From Trichodesmium sp050015995 (GTDB lineage: Bacteria > Cyanobacteriota > Cyanobacteriia > Cyanobacteriales > Microcoleaceae), in the NCBI RefSeq assembly GCF_050015995.1, contig NZ_JBNHEP010000170.1:1-64000 (forward strand): DNA of 64,000 nt, written 5' to 3'. Positions 17,490-26,928 of the stretch are shown piece by piece. The notes beneath the pieces were generated by a model. That model was not told the DNA's origin and made no database searches. It was given only the letters and a program-made list of their open reading frames with translations. Position numbers and translations under genes: made by a program. Position 1 is the stretch's first letter, and each line of letters starts with the position of its first letter.

Positions 17490-19214
17490 ATGAAACAGTT
17501 TCCCTTTTCTTTGCGGTTTTCAATTCCAGCTATTCTACTGATATCTGGTACAATACTGGGTGGAATAAATATTCAGCAAGAAACGTCATATTCTTTTCAA
17601 CGAGTTGAGGAAGATGTCAGTGGGAATGCAAGATTTGCGGGGGAACAAATTTCAGGAATCTTGGAATATCTATATCGTCGAGGCAACATAGAACAAGCTG
17701 AAATTGCTATTAGTAAGATGCAAACTGATGTCAATCTTAGTTTAGCTCTTTTATTCGATCTAGAAAATCATGTTCTTCTGGCAACCCAGTATGAATTGCG
17801 AAATCGATCCTTGAAACAGACCCCGGCAGCAAAGAATAAGAGCGCATTTAGACAAGTTCGAGAAAATCTCTCAGGACAAATTATTTTATCAGAAGACAAA
17901 CAAAAAATTTCGGCAATTTATCCAGTTCCCCTACAAATAGATGCTGGAGAACTTCGTCCCTCTGAAGTGGGGATTCTTTGGTTGTCTTATGATATATCAC
18001 GTCTGAAACAACGGGCATTTAGAGATGCTTTATTTCGCTCCCTAACCTCTAAAATTACCTTAGGTGGATTTTGTATTTTACTCTGGTTCTTCTTTGAAAA
18101 AACTCTGACCAAACGAGCAGAGCAAATTGTGGTAGTTAGCAAAAAAATTGCCCAAGGAGAACTTAATCAACGGGTGCATATTCAAGGATCTGATGAGTTA
18201 GCTCAAATTGCATCAGGATTTAATAAAATGGCAGATTGGATTCAAACAAATACTGAAAAATTACAAGCTAGTGAAATTGCTCTTCAACAAGCAAACGAAA
18301 CCCTAGAAGAACAAGTCAAAGAACGGACGATCGCTTTAAGTGAACAAAAAAAACAAAAAAATCAGCTAGAGGAAACCCTCTATAAACTTCAACAGACTCA
18401 AGCGCATTTAGTTCAGCAAGAGAAGATGTCAAGCTTGGGACAATTAGTGGCAGGAGTTGCCCATGAGATTAATAATCCCATCAACTTTATTCATGGTAAT
18501 ATTGTTCATGTAGAGGAATACACTCAAGTTTTACTGGATTTTGTTGAATTAGTGCAGCAATGTTATCCTAATCTTACCTCAGAAATCGAAGATTGGGCAG
18601 ATGAAGTTGAGCTTGAATTTTTACAAGAAGATTTACCCAAAACGATCAATTCAATCAAAATAGGAACAAAGCGAGTTTGTGATATTGTTCTTTCCCTGCG
18701 TAACTTTTCTCGCTTAGATGAAGCAGAATTAAAAAAAGTTGAACTTCATGATGGAATTGAAAGTACCCTATTGATTTTACAAAATCGTCTCAAACAAAAA
18801 TTAGCTATTCAGGTTATAAAAAATTACAGTGATTTACCTCTCATAGAATGTTATCCAGGACAACTAAATCAAGTATTTATGAATATTTTAGTTAATGCTA
18901 TTGATGCCTTGGAAACCAGCGGTCGCGAAAATAAACCCAGACAAATCACTATCCATACATCACGAGTCGATGAAGAATGGGTGAAAATTGCGATCGCAGA
19001 TAATGGTTGTGGAATTCCACCTTCAATTCAAAACCAAATATTTAATCCCTTTTTTACGACAAAACCTGTGGGTAAAGGAACAGGTATGGGAATGGCAATT
19101 AGTTACCAAATTATTACAGAAAAACATGGTGGTCAATTAACTTGTTCTTCAACAGTAGGGACAGGTACAGAATTTACAATACAAATTCCCATTCAACAAC
19201 AAGCTGTGAATTAA
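17490..19214 (+). CDS. Membrane sensor histidine kinase
   Basis: About 574 residues. TM1 is LRFSIPAILLISGTILGG near the start, then a periplasmic sensor domain of ~140 residues, TM2 (ITLGGFCILLWFFF), a HAMP domain (AQGELNQRVHIQGSDELAQI) and a coiled coil. HisKA follows with the phosphoacceptor His at about residue 325 in GVAHEINNP, and a HATPase domain with NILVNAIDAL (N box), IADNGCGIP (G1), NPFFTTKPVGKGTGMGMAIS (F and G2). All key residues are present. ATG 17490 is preferred; an upstream TTG (17427) would overlap the binding-protein gene. It is the partner of the binding protein 28 bases upstream, likely sensing its ligand. No response regulator gene is adjacent. Confidence 0.88.
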   Translation: MKQFPFSLRFSIPAILLISGTILGGINIQQETSYSFQRVEEDVSGNARFAGEQISGILEYLYRRGNIEQAEIAISKMQTDVNLSLALLFDLENHVLLATQYELRNRSLKQTPAAKNKSAFRQVRENLSGQIILSEDKQKISAIYPVPLQIDAGELRPSEVGILWLSYDISRLKQRAFRDALFRSLTSKITLGGFCILLWFFFEKTLTKRAEQIVVVSKKIAQGELNQRVHIQGSDELAQIASGFNKMADWIQTNTEKLQASEIALQQANETLEEQVKERTIALSEQKKQKNQLEETLYKLQQTQAHLVQQEKMSSLGQLVAGVAHEINNPINFIHGNIVHVEEYTQVLLDFVELVQQCYPNLTSEIEDWADEVELEFLQEDLPKTINSIKIGTKRVCDIVLSLRNFSRLDEAELKKVELHDGIESTLLILQNRLKQKLAIQVIKNYSDLPLIECYPGQLNQVFMNILVNAIDALETSGRENKPRQITIHTSRVDEEWVKIAIADNGCGIPPSIQNQIFNPFFTTKPVGKGTGMGMAISYQIITEKHGGQLTCSSTVGTGTEFTIQIPIQQQAVN

Positions 19215-19350
19215 GCACATTTTGAGAAAGGTCATTTCAGTTATCAGTTGGCTCGCAATTGACTTCTATTCAAGTAGATTCTACATGAGACCAAATTCTC
19301 TGAAATTGGTATTAGGTTGTTGGGTTACGAAATCCGCTTAACCCAACCTA
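19215..19350. other. Short intergenic downstream of the kinase
   Basis: AT-rich region without gene. A palindromic block near 19316-19350 (GGTTGTTGGGTTACGAAATC, later TTAACCCAACC) may act as a transcription end, but there is no T-run. Confidence 0.35.
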
Positions 19351-19876
19351 TTGGCGCGTCAAGCTTGAAAATGTGGGCAAAAAAACCTAACCCCCCAACC
19401 CCACAACTATCCCCCCTTACCCCACGAGTGAAAGCTATGCTTTATAAACATCTTTCTTAACATAAAACTTAGACATTAGAAAAAGGTTATGTTTATTACC
19501 ATTCAATTAATATGATAGGAGAGTAAACGTATTTACAGAAGTTTCGGAAGCGCGTGAAGTACAAAGTTTTATTGTCCTAGGGAACACTTAACTGGGAACA
19601 CTTAACTGGGAATATAAAAGTAGTCTTATGACTGTACCTCAGCATGCTCAAAAGTGCTGTAATTAGAGGCTAAACTCCTCCCATCTCCGAATCTCCGAAT
19701 CTCCGAATCTCCCTATCAGAAAAGGATTTTAGGAGTTCCTTATAAGGGATAGCTTTGAAAGGGGGGAAGGAGGGAAGGGGGGAAACTCTGCCCTCTCCTT
19801 GCAGGAGAGGGGTTGGGGGAGAGGTCTTCTAGGTTGCTAGCTCCTAACCCACAATTTTAATCTAGACACGCTACTA
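19351..19876. mobile_element. Dispersed non-coding element, copy 1
   Basis: The left end carries GGCGCGTCAAGCTTGAAAAT then GTGGG, and the right end carries CCCACAATTTTAATCTAGAC then ACGCTACTA. These read as imperfect inverted repeats. The same two ends bound 37261-37746, and a single right end occurs at 41166-41191. The interior has C-rich CCTAACCCC boilerplate and the ACACTTAACTGGGA repeat but no gene. Confidence 0.7.
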
Positions 19877-19898
19877 AGACTCAGATTAACTCATCATC

Positions 19899-22109
19899 TT
19901 AATGTACCAATTCGATCGCTCGCTTCGTCAAAGTCTCAGCAGTTATACCATTAAAATTCATCACCTGAGCAGCACTAGAAGCAGTCTCACCTCGTCGCCA
20001 AGCAAACGTATCTCGCTTAACCTGACTCCGTAACATAATTGGTTCTAGCATTAAACTCGCACCACCAGTCACACCAATTAAAGCATCACCCCCGAATAAT
20101 TTCTCAAAACCAGCATCATCCAAAAATCCGCCATCAGCTTCCGAACAAGTATCCCAACCTGTATCCTGGGGACGGTATAAACGTCGGGGGTTAATTACTG
20201 AAACTATCCGCACCCCAATACCTTCAGCTTCCAAAGCAGCAGCAGCTTCAAATACCGGAATTAATGGCATATCTCCCACTACTGCAAAAACAATAGTCTT
20301 ATCCCCTGCAACCTCTTCAAGAAGAATAGCACCATCCTGCAACCCTTGTCTTGTCTGTTCAAAAGTAGTCCGAATAGGTAACGGTGACTTACTAGCAGTA
20401 ATAGTCACACCCTTATTTTTAGTAGTCAGCGCCCAATCATAACAAACTTGAATACTATTAGCATCGGGTGGGAATAGGGCAAACACATTCCCATTCCGCA
20501 TCATCGCTGCAAAATAAGCTTCAATCTCTGGACGTTGGTGAGTCCAACCGTTGCGCCCCTGTTCCAATGCTCCAGCGGTAAATAATGTAATAGTTGAAGG
20601 AGTAGGGTGACGTAATTCTGCCATTGCTTGAGTAACAGTCTGCCAAATAGGTACGCCGTTAATAGCAAAAGATTCATAAGAACACCAAACTGTCCGCGCT
20701 CCCATCAATGCTAAACCTGCCGCCATTCCAGCACAAGCATCTTCGCTCAAAGGTTCATAAACCTGACCTTTCGGACCTTGGAAATAAATGTCGTCTGGGG
20801 TGGGGTGAATAATTTTCAATGCTTGGTTAATATTATTAATACCTGATGCAGCGTTACCGTCGGCATTAGTAATTAGGAAATGAGGATCTTTTTGTCCGAC
20901 ATGAGCTATTAATGCTCCCATTGCAGTTGTCGCAACTTTGGGGTCGCCACCAACAGCATATTCTTCTAAAGGTAGTTGACCTAATTCTGCTAGTGGGTAT
21001 TCAAATTCAGTGATAACAGTCTTAGATGCTGGACCTCCACCAGCACGTTCGCAATTTTTCCTTACTAACTCCCAACCTGCTACTGGTAGAGCGCGTTCTT
21101 TGAGTGCATTCATAATTTGGGGACTATCGAGGGTGTCTTTAGGATAGAGGTTGTGAGATTTTGAACCTCTAGCATGAACTCCTGCACCTTTAAGTTGTTT
21201 GATAATAAAAATCGTCAGTTTGCCACCAAGAGCAGATTTTGCTGCTTTGTCAACATTTTCTAATACTGCTTTGGTAAATTCCAGACGCTTTTCCAAGGAG
21301 AAGGCGCTACTATCAATGTAGTCACCTGCTTGGTTTTGGTCGTCGAAGTCTTTAGCATCTACCAGTATGACTTCCGCAAAACCGTTGCCTTTCCAATAGG
21401 CAATCATTTCTTCATTGGTTTTAGTGGAGACCATGCTGTGGTGTTCTTGACTATAACCATTCCACACTAATACTGGTAAAAAGTTGGTGACATCAGGATA
21501 GGCAGTGTTAAAGTGTGCCATACTGCTGACTGGATAGGGTTCCCCCATTCCACCATCTCCCAGAGTGAAAGGAAATAGGGTATCGCGATGTAATAATGCT
21601 GCTGCCATAGCGAAATGTTGCCCTTGACCTAATGGACCTGCGGGATTTAGTAATCCTGGAATGCAGCCAGATAGGTGTCCGAGGAGGCCGTGCATTTCCC
21701 GAAAGCGATCGCGCATTTGTTGGACTGTGAAGATTTCCATATCTTCTAGGGAGCGATCAAGAAATACGGCGCTATAAAATCCGGGAGCGTGATGTCCGAC
21801 TTCTGTGAGAATATTTTTGTACCCTAACATAACTAGGGCTGCATAAGCTTCAGCTTGACTGGCAAAACCGCCTGGGTGTCCAGATGCTTTGCTACCTGTT
21901 ACTTGTAACATTAAATAACGGAGGGCGTCAGCGTAGAGGAGGGTTTGATATACTCCAGTAGGGTCACTTGGTGAGGCGATCGCTTTACTTCCTTCTGCTA
22001 TTGCTGGTGTTTTGCCGTGGGTTTCAAAATCAGGCCAAGCTTCTCCAAAGTATTGAATACCTTCGCAAAAATCTGGTACTGTTGTTGGCTTTGGTGTTGT
22101 TGCAGTCAT
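19899..22109 (-). CDS. Thiamine-diphosphate enzyme, phosphoketolase/transketolase family
   Basis: 736 residues, a ThDP-dependent enzyme close to a conserved cyanobacterial group annotated as phosphoketolase or as xylulose 5-phosphate 3-epimerase. Such enzymes act on xylulose 5-phosphate. The N-terminal half has SGHPGGFAS and the ThDP/Mg motif GDGGMGEP with WNGYS about 30 residues on. The middle and C-terminal parts have TNADGNAASG, PLSEDACAGMAAGLALMG and HQRPEIEAY. It lacks the RAANYLSVGQIYL-type block of canonical Xfp proteins, so classical phosphoketolase activity is less sure. AGGAAAATTGCT before the ATG is a good ribosome site. The gene is solitary, bordered by two repeat elements. Related glycolytic bypass genes are not nearby. 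Confidence 0.75.
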   Translation of the reverse strand: MTATTPKPTTVPDFCEGIQYFGEAWPDFETHGKTPAIAEGSKAIASPSDPTGVYQTLLYADALRYLMLQVTGSKASGHPGGFASQAEAYAALVMLGYKNILTEVGHHAPGFYSAVFLDRSLEDMEIFTVQQMRDRFREMHGLLGHLSGCIPGLLNPAGPLGQGQHFAMAAALLHRDTLFPFTLGDGGMGEPYPVSSMAHFNTAYPDVTNFLPVLVWNGYSQEHHSMVSTKTNEEMIAYWKGNGFAEVILVDAKDFDDQNQAGDYIDSSAFSLEKRLEFTKAVLENVDKAAKSALGGKLTIFIIKQLKGAGVHARGSKSHNLYPKDTLDSPQIMNALKERALPVAGWELVRKNCERAGGGPASKTVITEFEYPLAELGQLPLEEYAVGGDPKVATTAMGALIAHVGQKDPHFLITNADGNAASGINNINQALKIIHPTPDDIYFQGPKGQVYEPLSEDACAGMAAGLALMGARTVWCSYESFAINGVPIWQTVTQAMAELRHPTPSTITLFTAGALEQGRNGWTHQRPEIEAYFAAMMRNGNVFALFPPDANSIQVCYDWALTTKNKGVTITASKSPLPIRTTFEQTRQGLQDGAILLEEVAGDKTIVFAVVGDMPLIPVFEAAAALEAEGIGVRIVSVINPRRLYRPQDTGWDTCSEADGGFLDDAGFEKLFGGDALIGVTGGASLMLEPIMLRSQVKRDTFAWRRGETASSAAQVMNFNGITAETLTKRAIELVH

Positions 22110-22192
22110 AGCAATTTTCCTGTATTTTTCTCTTTTTATTTCAGCTTAAGAATAATTTAACATCTACGGGGATCAATGTTAATTCCTTTTAC

Positions 22193-22300
22193 TTTACAGC
22201 GGTTTTCATGTGGGTAGACCAAAGTAGGGACGTTGCATACAAGTCCCTACTGGGTTATCATTTTTTTTATGTGGTTCATTGACCTGAAAACTTATGTAGT
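22193..22300. repeat. MITE-like repeat, related to 50975-51083
   Basis: TTTACAGCGGTTTTCAT, GGTAGACCAAAGTAGGGACG and TCCCTA match, on the opposite strand, the element at 50975-51083. The other end here has diverged (TGAAAACTTATG). Confidence 0.65.
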
Positions 22301-22475
22301 GGACCTTTTTATCTAAAATAGTTCATTATAATTGTCTGCAGTGAACGATAGTGAACCAATCTTTGACCAATTTCCTATTGCAACATTTAAGATGAAACAG
22401 TCTAGTAGGTAGTAATAAATCTGAGCAATATTTATTGATTTGTAGCTGAAAATAATGAGAAAACTTTAAGATATA

Positions 22476-22567
22476 TAGGACTTACGCAAAACAAGATATT
22501 TCTGTCATTACGAGCGACAGCGAAGTAATCTCAAGCCAATACTTTTGTGCTGGATGTGTAAGTCCTG
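22476..22567. mobile_element. 92-bp MITE, TAGGACTTACGCA family, copy 1
   Basis: Begins TAGGACTTACGCA and ends GTAAGTCCTG; the outer ATATA at 22471-22475 is repeated at 22568-22572, a five-base target duplication. The interior contains the GTCATTACGAGCGACAGCGA block also found in copy 2 (26768-26860). It lies in the empty region between phosphoketolase and VOC genes. Confidence 0.8.
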
Positions 22568-22891
22568 ATATAACTAGATCAAAGTAGGCATAAGACTATG
22601 ATACAATTATTAGCTTAGAAAGTTTTACCTTTGATTCAAGCCAACTCTAGGTGACTAATTCCTTGACATTTATGTAAAAATGCGGTGATATGTTTCTGTT
22701 TCAGGTAGTGATAAATTAGTGATAAAAAAATATTTGCCAATAGTTTTGCTCTAGCCCACGAAATATATCTCTGGAACTAGAGGAAAACTACTAGCCTAAT
22801 TATAACTTTCCAAATGAATAAAATTGAAAAAAACTCTACAATGCAAGGCTAAGAGATTTTTAGCTGTAATATTGAATATTTGAAAATTCAT

Positions 22892-23446
22892 CTAGAATCC
22901 AAGATAACATTCTGTTTCAGTGATATAAACACATTCTTTCTCTGGATCGGAACCTAACCATTTCTCTTGACGATAACCTAACTCATTTCCATCAAAGTCC
23001 CTGAAGAAAGCCAAGCATACACCACTGCCAGCATATCCACTTTCCTCAATAGGAATTCCCCTGTCCTTAAGGTTTCGACAAGCTTCAGCAATGTCAGGCA
23101 CAATCTGTGTCCCAACCGTCCTTGGTTCAAATGGTTGGTAGGGATTGGCAGAAAGTCCTATACTTGTACTTGGATCTTCTTCCGAATAAAATTCTGCCCA
23201 AAATGGAGGCTGGTAAAATGTTGGATTGCATGACAGACCAAGGATTTTACCATAAAAATACGTGGCCTCATCCAGATCCTGGACATTTACCCGATCCACG
23301 AAGCCAGATTCCCGCAGAGGAGGAGGTGCATCGGATGTATAACACTGAGCTGCTGCTGGGGATGCCATCCAAGGATTTGCCAATAGAGTTACCGATATTA
23401 CCAGAGCAATTACCAGAGTTTGAAAAACTTTGAGTAAAGTTTTCAT
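22892..23446 (-). CDS. Secreted VOC (glyoxalase-fold) protein
   Basis: 184 residues. A clear Sec signal peptide occupies residues 1-33 (basic MKTLLK, hydrophobic core, cleavage after SPAAA). The rest is one VOC module: VDRVNVQDLDEATYFYGKIL, then a second half ending in FFRDFDGNELGYRQ, with metal-ligand style Glu/His positions only partly kept. Family members bind a metal and handle small reactive molecules. The C-terminal extension holds two Cys (CVYITETECYLGF), and two further Cys follow the signal peptide, so disulphides in the periplasm are likely. GGAG eight bases before ATG supports the start. No partner is adjacent. Substrate unknown. Confidence 0.75.
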   Translation of the reverse strand: MKTLLKVFQTLVIALVISVTLLANPWMASPAAAQCYTSDAPPPLRESGFVDRVNVQDLDEATYFYGKILGLSCNPTFYQPPFWAEFYSEEDPSTSIGLSANPYQPFEPRTVGTQIVPDIAEACRNLKDRGIPIEESGYAGSGVCLAFFRDFDGNELGYRQEKWLGSDPEKECVYITETECYLGF

Positions 23447-23577
23447 GTGGTTTTCTCCAAATTCAATATCTTACAAAAAAGCCTACGGTGCAATAGTAAT
23501 TTTCTGAAGTTTCCTATGTCAAGCAAATTATGTAAATATTCTTTACAATTGTGTAAATATTTAGAGTTTTCCCTAAA

Positions 23578-23716
23578 TAGACATCTCCAAAAATCAAAAA
23601 TAAAATTAATTATTATCCATAAAATTATCAATTACTCCCCTCCACCGGAGGGGTTAGGGGTGGGTTAAGTGTTCCCAGTTAAGTGTTCCCTGTTCCCTCT
23701 TTTCTGGAGATGTATA
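23578..23716. mobile_element. MITE of the AGACATCTCC family, copy with insert
   Basis: Left end TAGACATCTCC at 23578 and right end TCTGGAGATGTATA to 23716 are inverted. The AAAATCAAAAATAAAATTAA core matches other copies (37094, 44680, 52680). A GC-richer stretch with TAAGTGTTCCCAGTTAAGTG sits inside. No gene. Confidence 0.7.
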
Positions 23717-23878
23717 ATAGAGAAAAACATCGCTCAAATAAATACACAGCAGTAATTATATGCAGTTTTAATTAATAGCTAAAATCCTTATAGAACAACA
23801 GGAATTGCCAGATTTTTTTAAGTTATAAAGTGACAAGTCCAATAATCAAAAAATCCAAAAGATAACTCAATTAAGAAT

Positions 23879-25258
23879 ATGACAATGACACAACTGCCTG
23901 GTCCAAAATCTCCACGTTGGATTCAACTTCTCCAGTGGGTGGCCGAACCCTTGACATTTATGGAAAAATGTGCCAAGCAATACGGCGACGCATTTCAAAT
24001 AAAATTGAATTACCCAATGGTACTTATCAGCCATCCCAAGGCTATTGAGGAAATTTTCAAGACTAACCCAAAACAGTTCGACTGTGGTGTGGGAAATCAG
24101 GTGTTGCTACCATTGTTAGGAGATTTATCCCTGGCTTTGCTAGACGGTACTCCTCACCAACGTCAACGTCAACTATTGATGCCACCTTTTCATGGGGAAA
24201 GGATGCAAGCTTATGGTGAGTTAATTTGTAATATTGCTGGGCAAGTAGCTAGTAAGTGGGAAGTGGGGCAACCATTTTCTATGAGAAAATCAACCCAAGA
24301 TATATCTTTGAAGGTAATATTACAGGCAGTTTTTGGTTTATATGAAGGAGATAGATACCATAAAATAGAGCAAATTTTGAGTGAAGCTCTAGAGTCGTTG
24401 GGTTCTCCCTGGAAATCAAGTATGCTATTTTTCAAGCCTCTCCAAATAGACTTGGGTGCTTGGAGTCCTTGGGGTAGATTTATTAGACAACGGCAAGAAG
24501 TTGATGAGTTGCTGTACGCAGAAATTTCTGAACGTCGTCAACAACTAGATCCCAAACGTTCTGACATTTTGACCATGCTGTTGTTAGCACGGGATGAAGA
24601 AGGACAACCCATGAGCGATCTAGAATTGCGGGATGAATTGATGACATTGCTATTTGCTGGACATGAAACTACTGCAACCGCCTTAGCGTGGTCGTTTTAC
24701 TGGATTCATCGTCAACCAGAAATTTATCACAAGCTATTGGAAGAACTGGAAGACCTTGGGGATAACCCAGACCCAATGGCAATTATGAAACTGCCATATC
24801 TAAATGCAGTTTGCTGTGAAACCCTGCGTATTTATCCAGTGGCAATAATTGCATTTTCACGAATAGCAAAACTACCAATAACGATAATGGATCGAACATA
24901 TCCAGAGGGAACTGCTTTAAGTCCCTGTGTTTATCTAACTCATCACCGAAAAGATTTGTATCCTGAACCAAAGAAATTTAAACCAGAACGATTTTTAGAA
25001 CGTCAATACTCCGCTTACGAATTTTTACCTTTTGGCGGTAGTAACCGACGTTGCATAGGAGCAGCATTTGCCATGTTTGAAATGAAACTGGTATTAGCAA
25101 CTATTCTTAGACACTATAATTTAGCATTGGCACAGAAACAACCAGTAAAAGCAGTACGTCGGGGTGTAACTTTAGCTCCTGCGGGTGGTGTGAAAATGGT
25201 TATGAAAGGTAAACGTATACCGGCAGAAAAAAAATCCCCTTCTGTAACAACTGTATAA
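23879..25258 (+). CDS. Cytochrome P450, CYP110-like (array member 1)
   Basis: 459 residues. The gene opens MTMTQLPGPKSPRWIQLLQW without a membrane anchor, as in cyanobacterial CYP110 enzymes, which hydroxylate fatty acids or terpenes in known cases. The I-helix oxygen motif is FAGHETTATALAW, the K-helix ETLR is present, and the haem-binding loop FLPFGGSNRRCIGA has the Cys at residue 392. Length is normal. It is the first of three intact tandem P450 genes and the most divergent. The next gene begins 97 bases downstream on the same strand. No ferredoxin or terpene synthase gene is adjacent, so the substrate cannot be inferred. Confidence 0.88.
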   Translation: MTMTQLPGPKSPRWIQLLQWVAEPLTFMEKCAKQYGDAFQIKLNYPMVLISHPKAIEEIFKTNPKQFDCGVGNQVLLPLLGDLSLALLDGTPHQRQRQLLMPPFHGERMQAYGELICNIAGQVASKWEVGQPFSMRKSTQDISLKVILQAVFGLYEGDRYHKIEQILSEALESLGSPWKSSMLFFKPLQIDLGAWSPWGRFIRQRQEVDELLYAEISERRQQLDPKRSDILTMLLLARDEEGQPMSDLELRDELMTLLFAGHETTATALAWSFYWIHRQPEIYHKLLEELEDLGDNPDPMAIMKLPYLNAVCCETLRIYPVAIIAFSRIAKLPITIMDRTYPEGTALSPCVYLTHHRKDLYPEPKKFKPERFLERQYSAYEFLPFGGSNRRCIGAAFAMFEMKLVLATILRHYNLALAQKQPVKAVRRGVTLAPAGGVKMVMKGKRIPAEKKSPSVTTV

Positions 25259-25355
25259 AGTATTGTTAAACTGTAGGAAGTTAACAGTAGAATAACAAAC
25301 CCAAACTACTGTTAATTGTCCCTCTGAAAAATCCCAAAACTTACCATTAATTAAC

Positions 25356-26732
25356 ATGAAATCAATCCCCGGACCAAAAACACCAGCTCTCTTTCAGAGA
25401 CTACAATCGCTTCTCAATCCACTCAATACTCTTGAGTCAAGAACTGAGAAATATGGAGATATTTATACTACAGCAGGTGTTGCAGGTAAAACAGTGATAG
25501 TAAGCAACCCAAAAGACTTAGAGGAAGTATTGACAAAAGATAATGGAAATGAGTATGAGGTTCCTGGCCAGAAAATTCTCAAGTCAGTGTTTGGAGAACA
25601 CTCAATATTTGCCTTGTCAGGCGATCGCCTCCGTCGAGAACGCAAACTACTAATGCCACCCTTTCATGGCGATAGAATGCGTAACTATGGAGAGTTGATC
25701 CGTAACATCACCAAGGAAGCAGCGAGTAAGTTAATGGTGGGTAAAATATTTATTGCCCGTAAATTGATGGAAGAAATTACGATGCAAGTCTTACTCGAGA
25801 TTATCTTTGGTCTATATGATAGCCCCCAGTTATTAGAAATCAGGTTAATGTTGGCAGATTGGATTGGGATCACAGCAAACCCATTAAGAGCAAGTTTACT
25901 ACTCTTTCCAGGGTTGCAAAAGGATTTAGGTCCATGGAGTCCTTGGGGTAAATATCAGCGCCAACTACAAAAACTCGATCGACTCCTCTATGCAGAAATT
26001 GCTACTCGTCGCGCTCAACTAGACCCAAATTGTACTGATATCCTAACTCTCATGCTATTGGCGCAGGATGAAGAAGGTCAAGGTATGACAGACCAGGAAA
26101 TTCGGGATGAGTTGCTGACACTGTTATTTTCTGGTCACGAAACCACTGCAACAGCTTTGACTTGGGCAATTTATTGGGTCCACAGGCAGCCAGAAGTATA
26201 TCAAAAGCTAATGCAGGAATTGGCAACTGTAGAAGCAGATACCGATCCAATGAAAATTTTTCGTTTACCCTATCTAACAGCAGTTTGCCAGGAAACTTTG
26301 CGTATATACCCCCCGGTAATGTTGACATTCCTACGTCAAACAAAAAAAACTGTGGAGTTAAATGGTTATCAATTGGAAGCTGGTACAATGCTTCATGGTT
26401 CTATTTATTTGACTCACCACCGGGAAGATTTATATCCAGAACCGAAAAAGTTTAAGCCAGAGCGATTTTTAGAGAGGCAGTTTTCTCCCTATCAATATTT
26501 GCCGTTTGGAGGAGGTCAACGTCGCTGTATTGGTACAGCACTAGCAAATTTTGAGATGCGTTTAGTATTGGCAACATTGCTGTCTAATTTTGAGATGGAA
26601 TTGGCAGATAATCGACCTGTGAAACCCCAACGTAGAGGATTTACTTTAGGGACTTCAACTGGAGTAAAAATGTTGATGAAAGGGGAACGCAAGCAGGTAG
26701 AAAAGAAATCTCCTTCCGTTGCAGTTGTATAA
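25356..26732 (+). CDS. Cytochrome P450, CYP110-like (array member 2)
   Basis: 458 residues, closely related to members 3 and 4. It has FSGHETTATALTW in the I helix, ETLR, and YLPFGGGQRRCIGT with the haem Cys at residue 391. The start MKSIPGPKTPALFQRL lines up with member 3. The leader GTTAACAGTAGAATAACAAA at 25281 recurs before members 3 and 4, so the array grew by tandem duplication including its promoter region. All family motifs are intact. It may share or differ in substrate from member 1. Confidence 0.88.
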   Translation: MKSIPGPKTPALFQRLQSLLNPLNTLESRTEKYGDIYTTAGVAGKTVIVSNPKDLEEVLTKDNGNEYEVPGQKILKSVFGEHSIFALSGDRLRRERKLLMPPFHGDRMRNYGELIRNITKEAASKLMVGKIFIARKLMEEITMQVLLEIIFGLYDSPQLLEIRLMLADWIGITANPLRASLLLFPGLQKDLGPWSPWGKYQRQLQKLDRLLYAEIATRRAQLDPNCTDILTLMLLAQDEEGQGMTDQEIRDELLTLLFSGHETTATALTWAIYWVHRQPEVYQKLMQELATVEADTDPMKIFRLPYLTAVCQETLRIYPPVMLTFLRQTKKTVELNGYQLEAGTMLHGSIYLTHHREDLYPEPKKFKPERFLERQFSPYQYLPFGGGQRRCIGTALANFEMRLVLATLLSNFEMELADNRPVKPQRRGFTLGTSTGVKMLMKGERKQVEKKSPSVAVV

Positions 26733-26767
26733 AATTGTGTTAAACTGTGGGAAGTTAACAATAGAAT

Positions 26768-26860
26768 CAGAACTTACGCATGAAGTACGGAAAACTAGGA
26801 TTTGAGATTGCTTCCCTGTCGGTCGCAATGACGAAAATACCTTGTACTGCGTAAGTCCTA
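26768..26860. mobile_element. 93-bp MITE, TAGGACTTACGCA family, copy 2
   Basis: Element between AGAAT at 26763-26767 and its repeat at 26861-26865. Ends are CAGAACTTACGCA and TGCGTAAGTCCTA. The equivalent leader before P450 member 2 (25281-25300) is the unoccupied site with a single AGAAT, which proves a precise five-base target duplication. A TTGAGATTGCTTCCCTGTCG block is shared in reverse with copy 1. Confidence 0.9.
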
Positions 26861-26928
26861 AGAATAACAAACCTAAACTACTGTTAATTTTCGTTCTTAA
26901 AAAATTCCAAAACTCACCATTAATTAAC

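Noticed and set aside
23107..23433. 108-codon plus-strand frame
   Set aside because: It is antisense to the VOC gene, whose signal peptide and fold blocks are clear.
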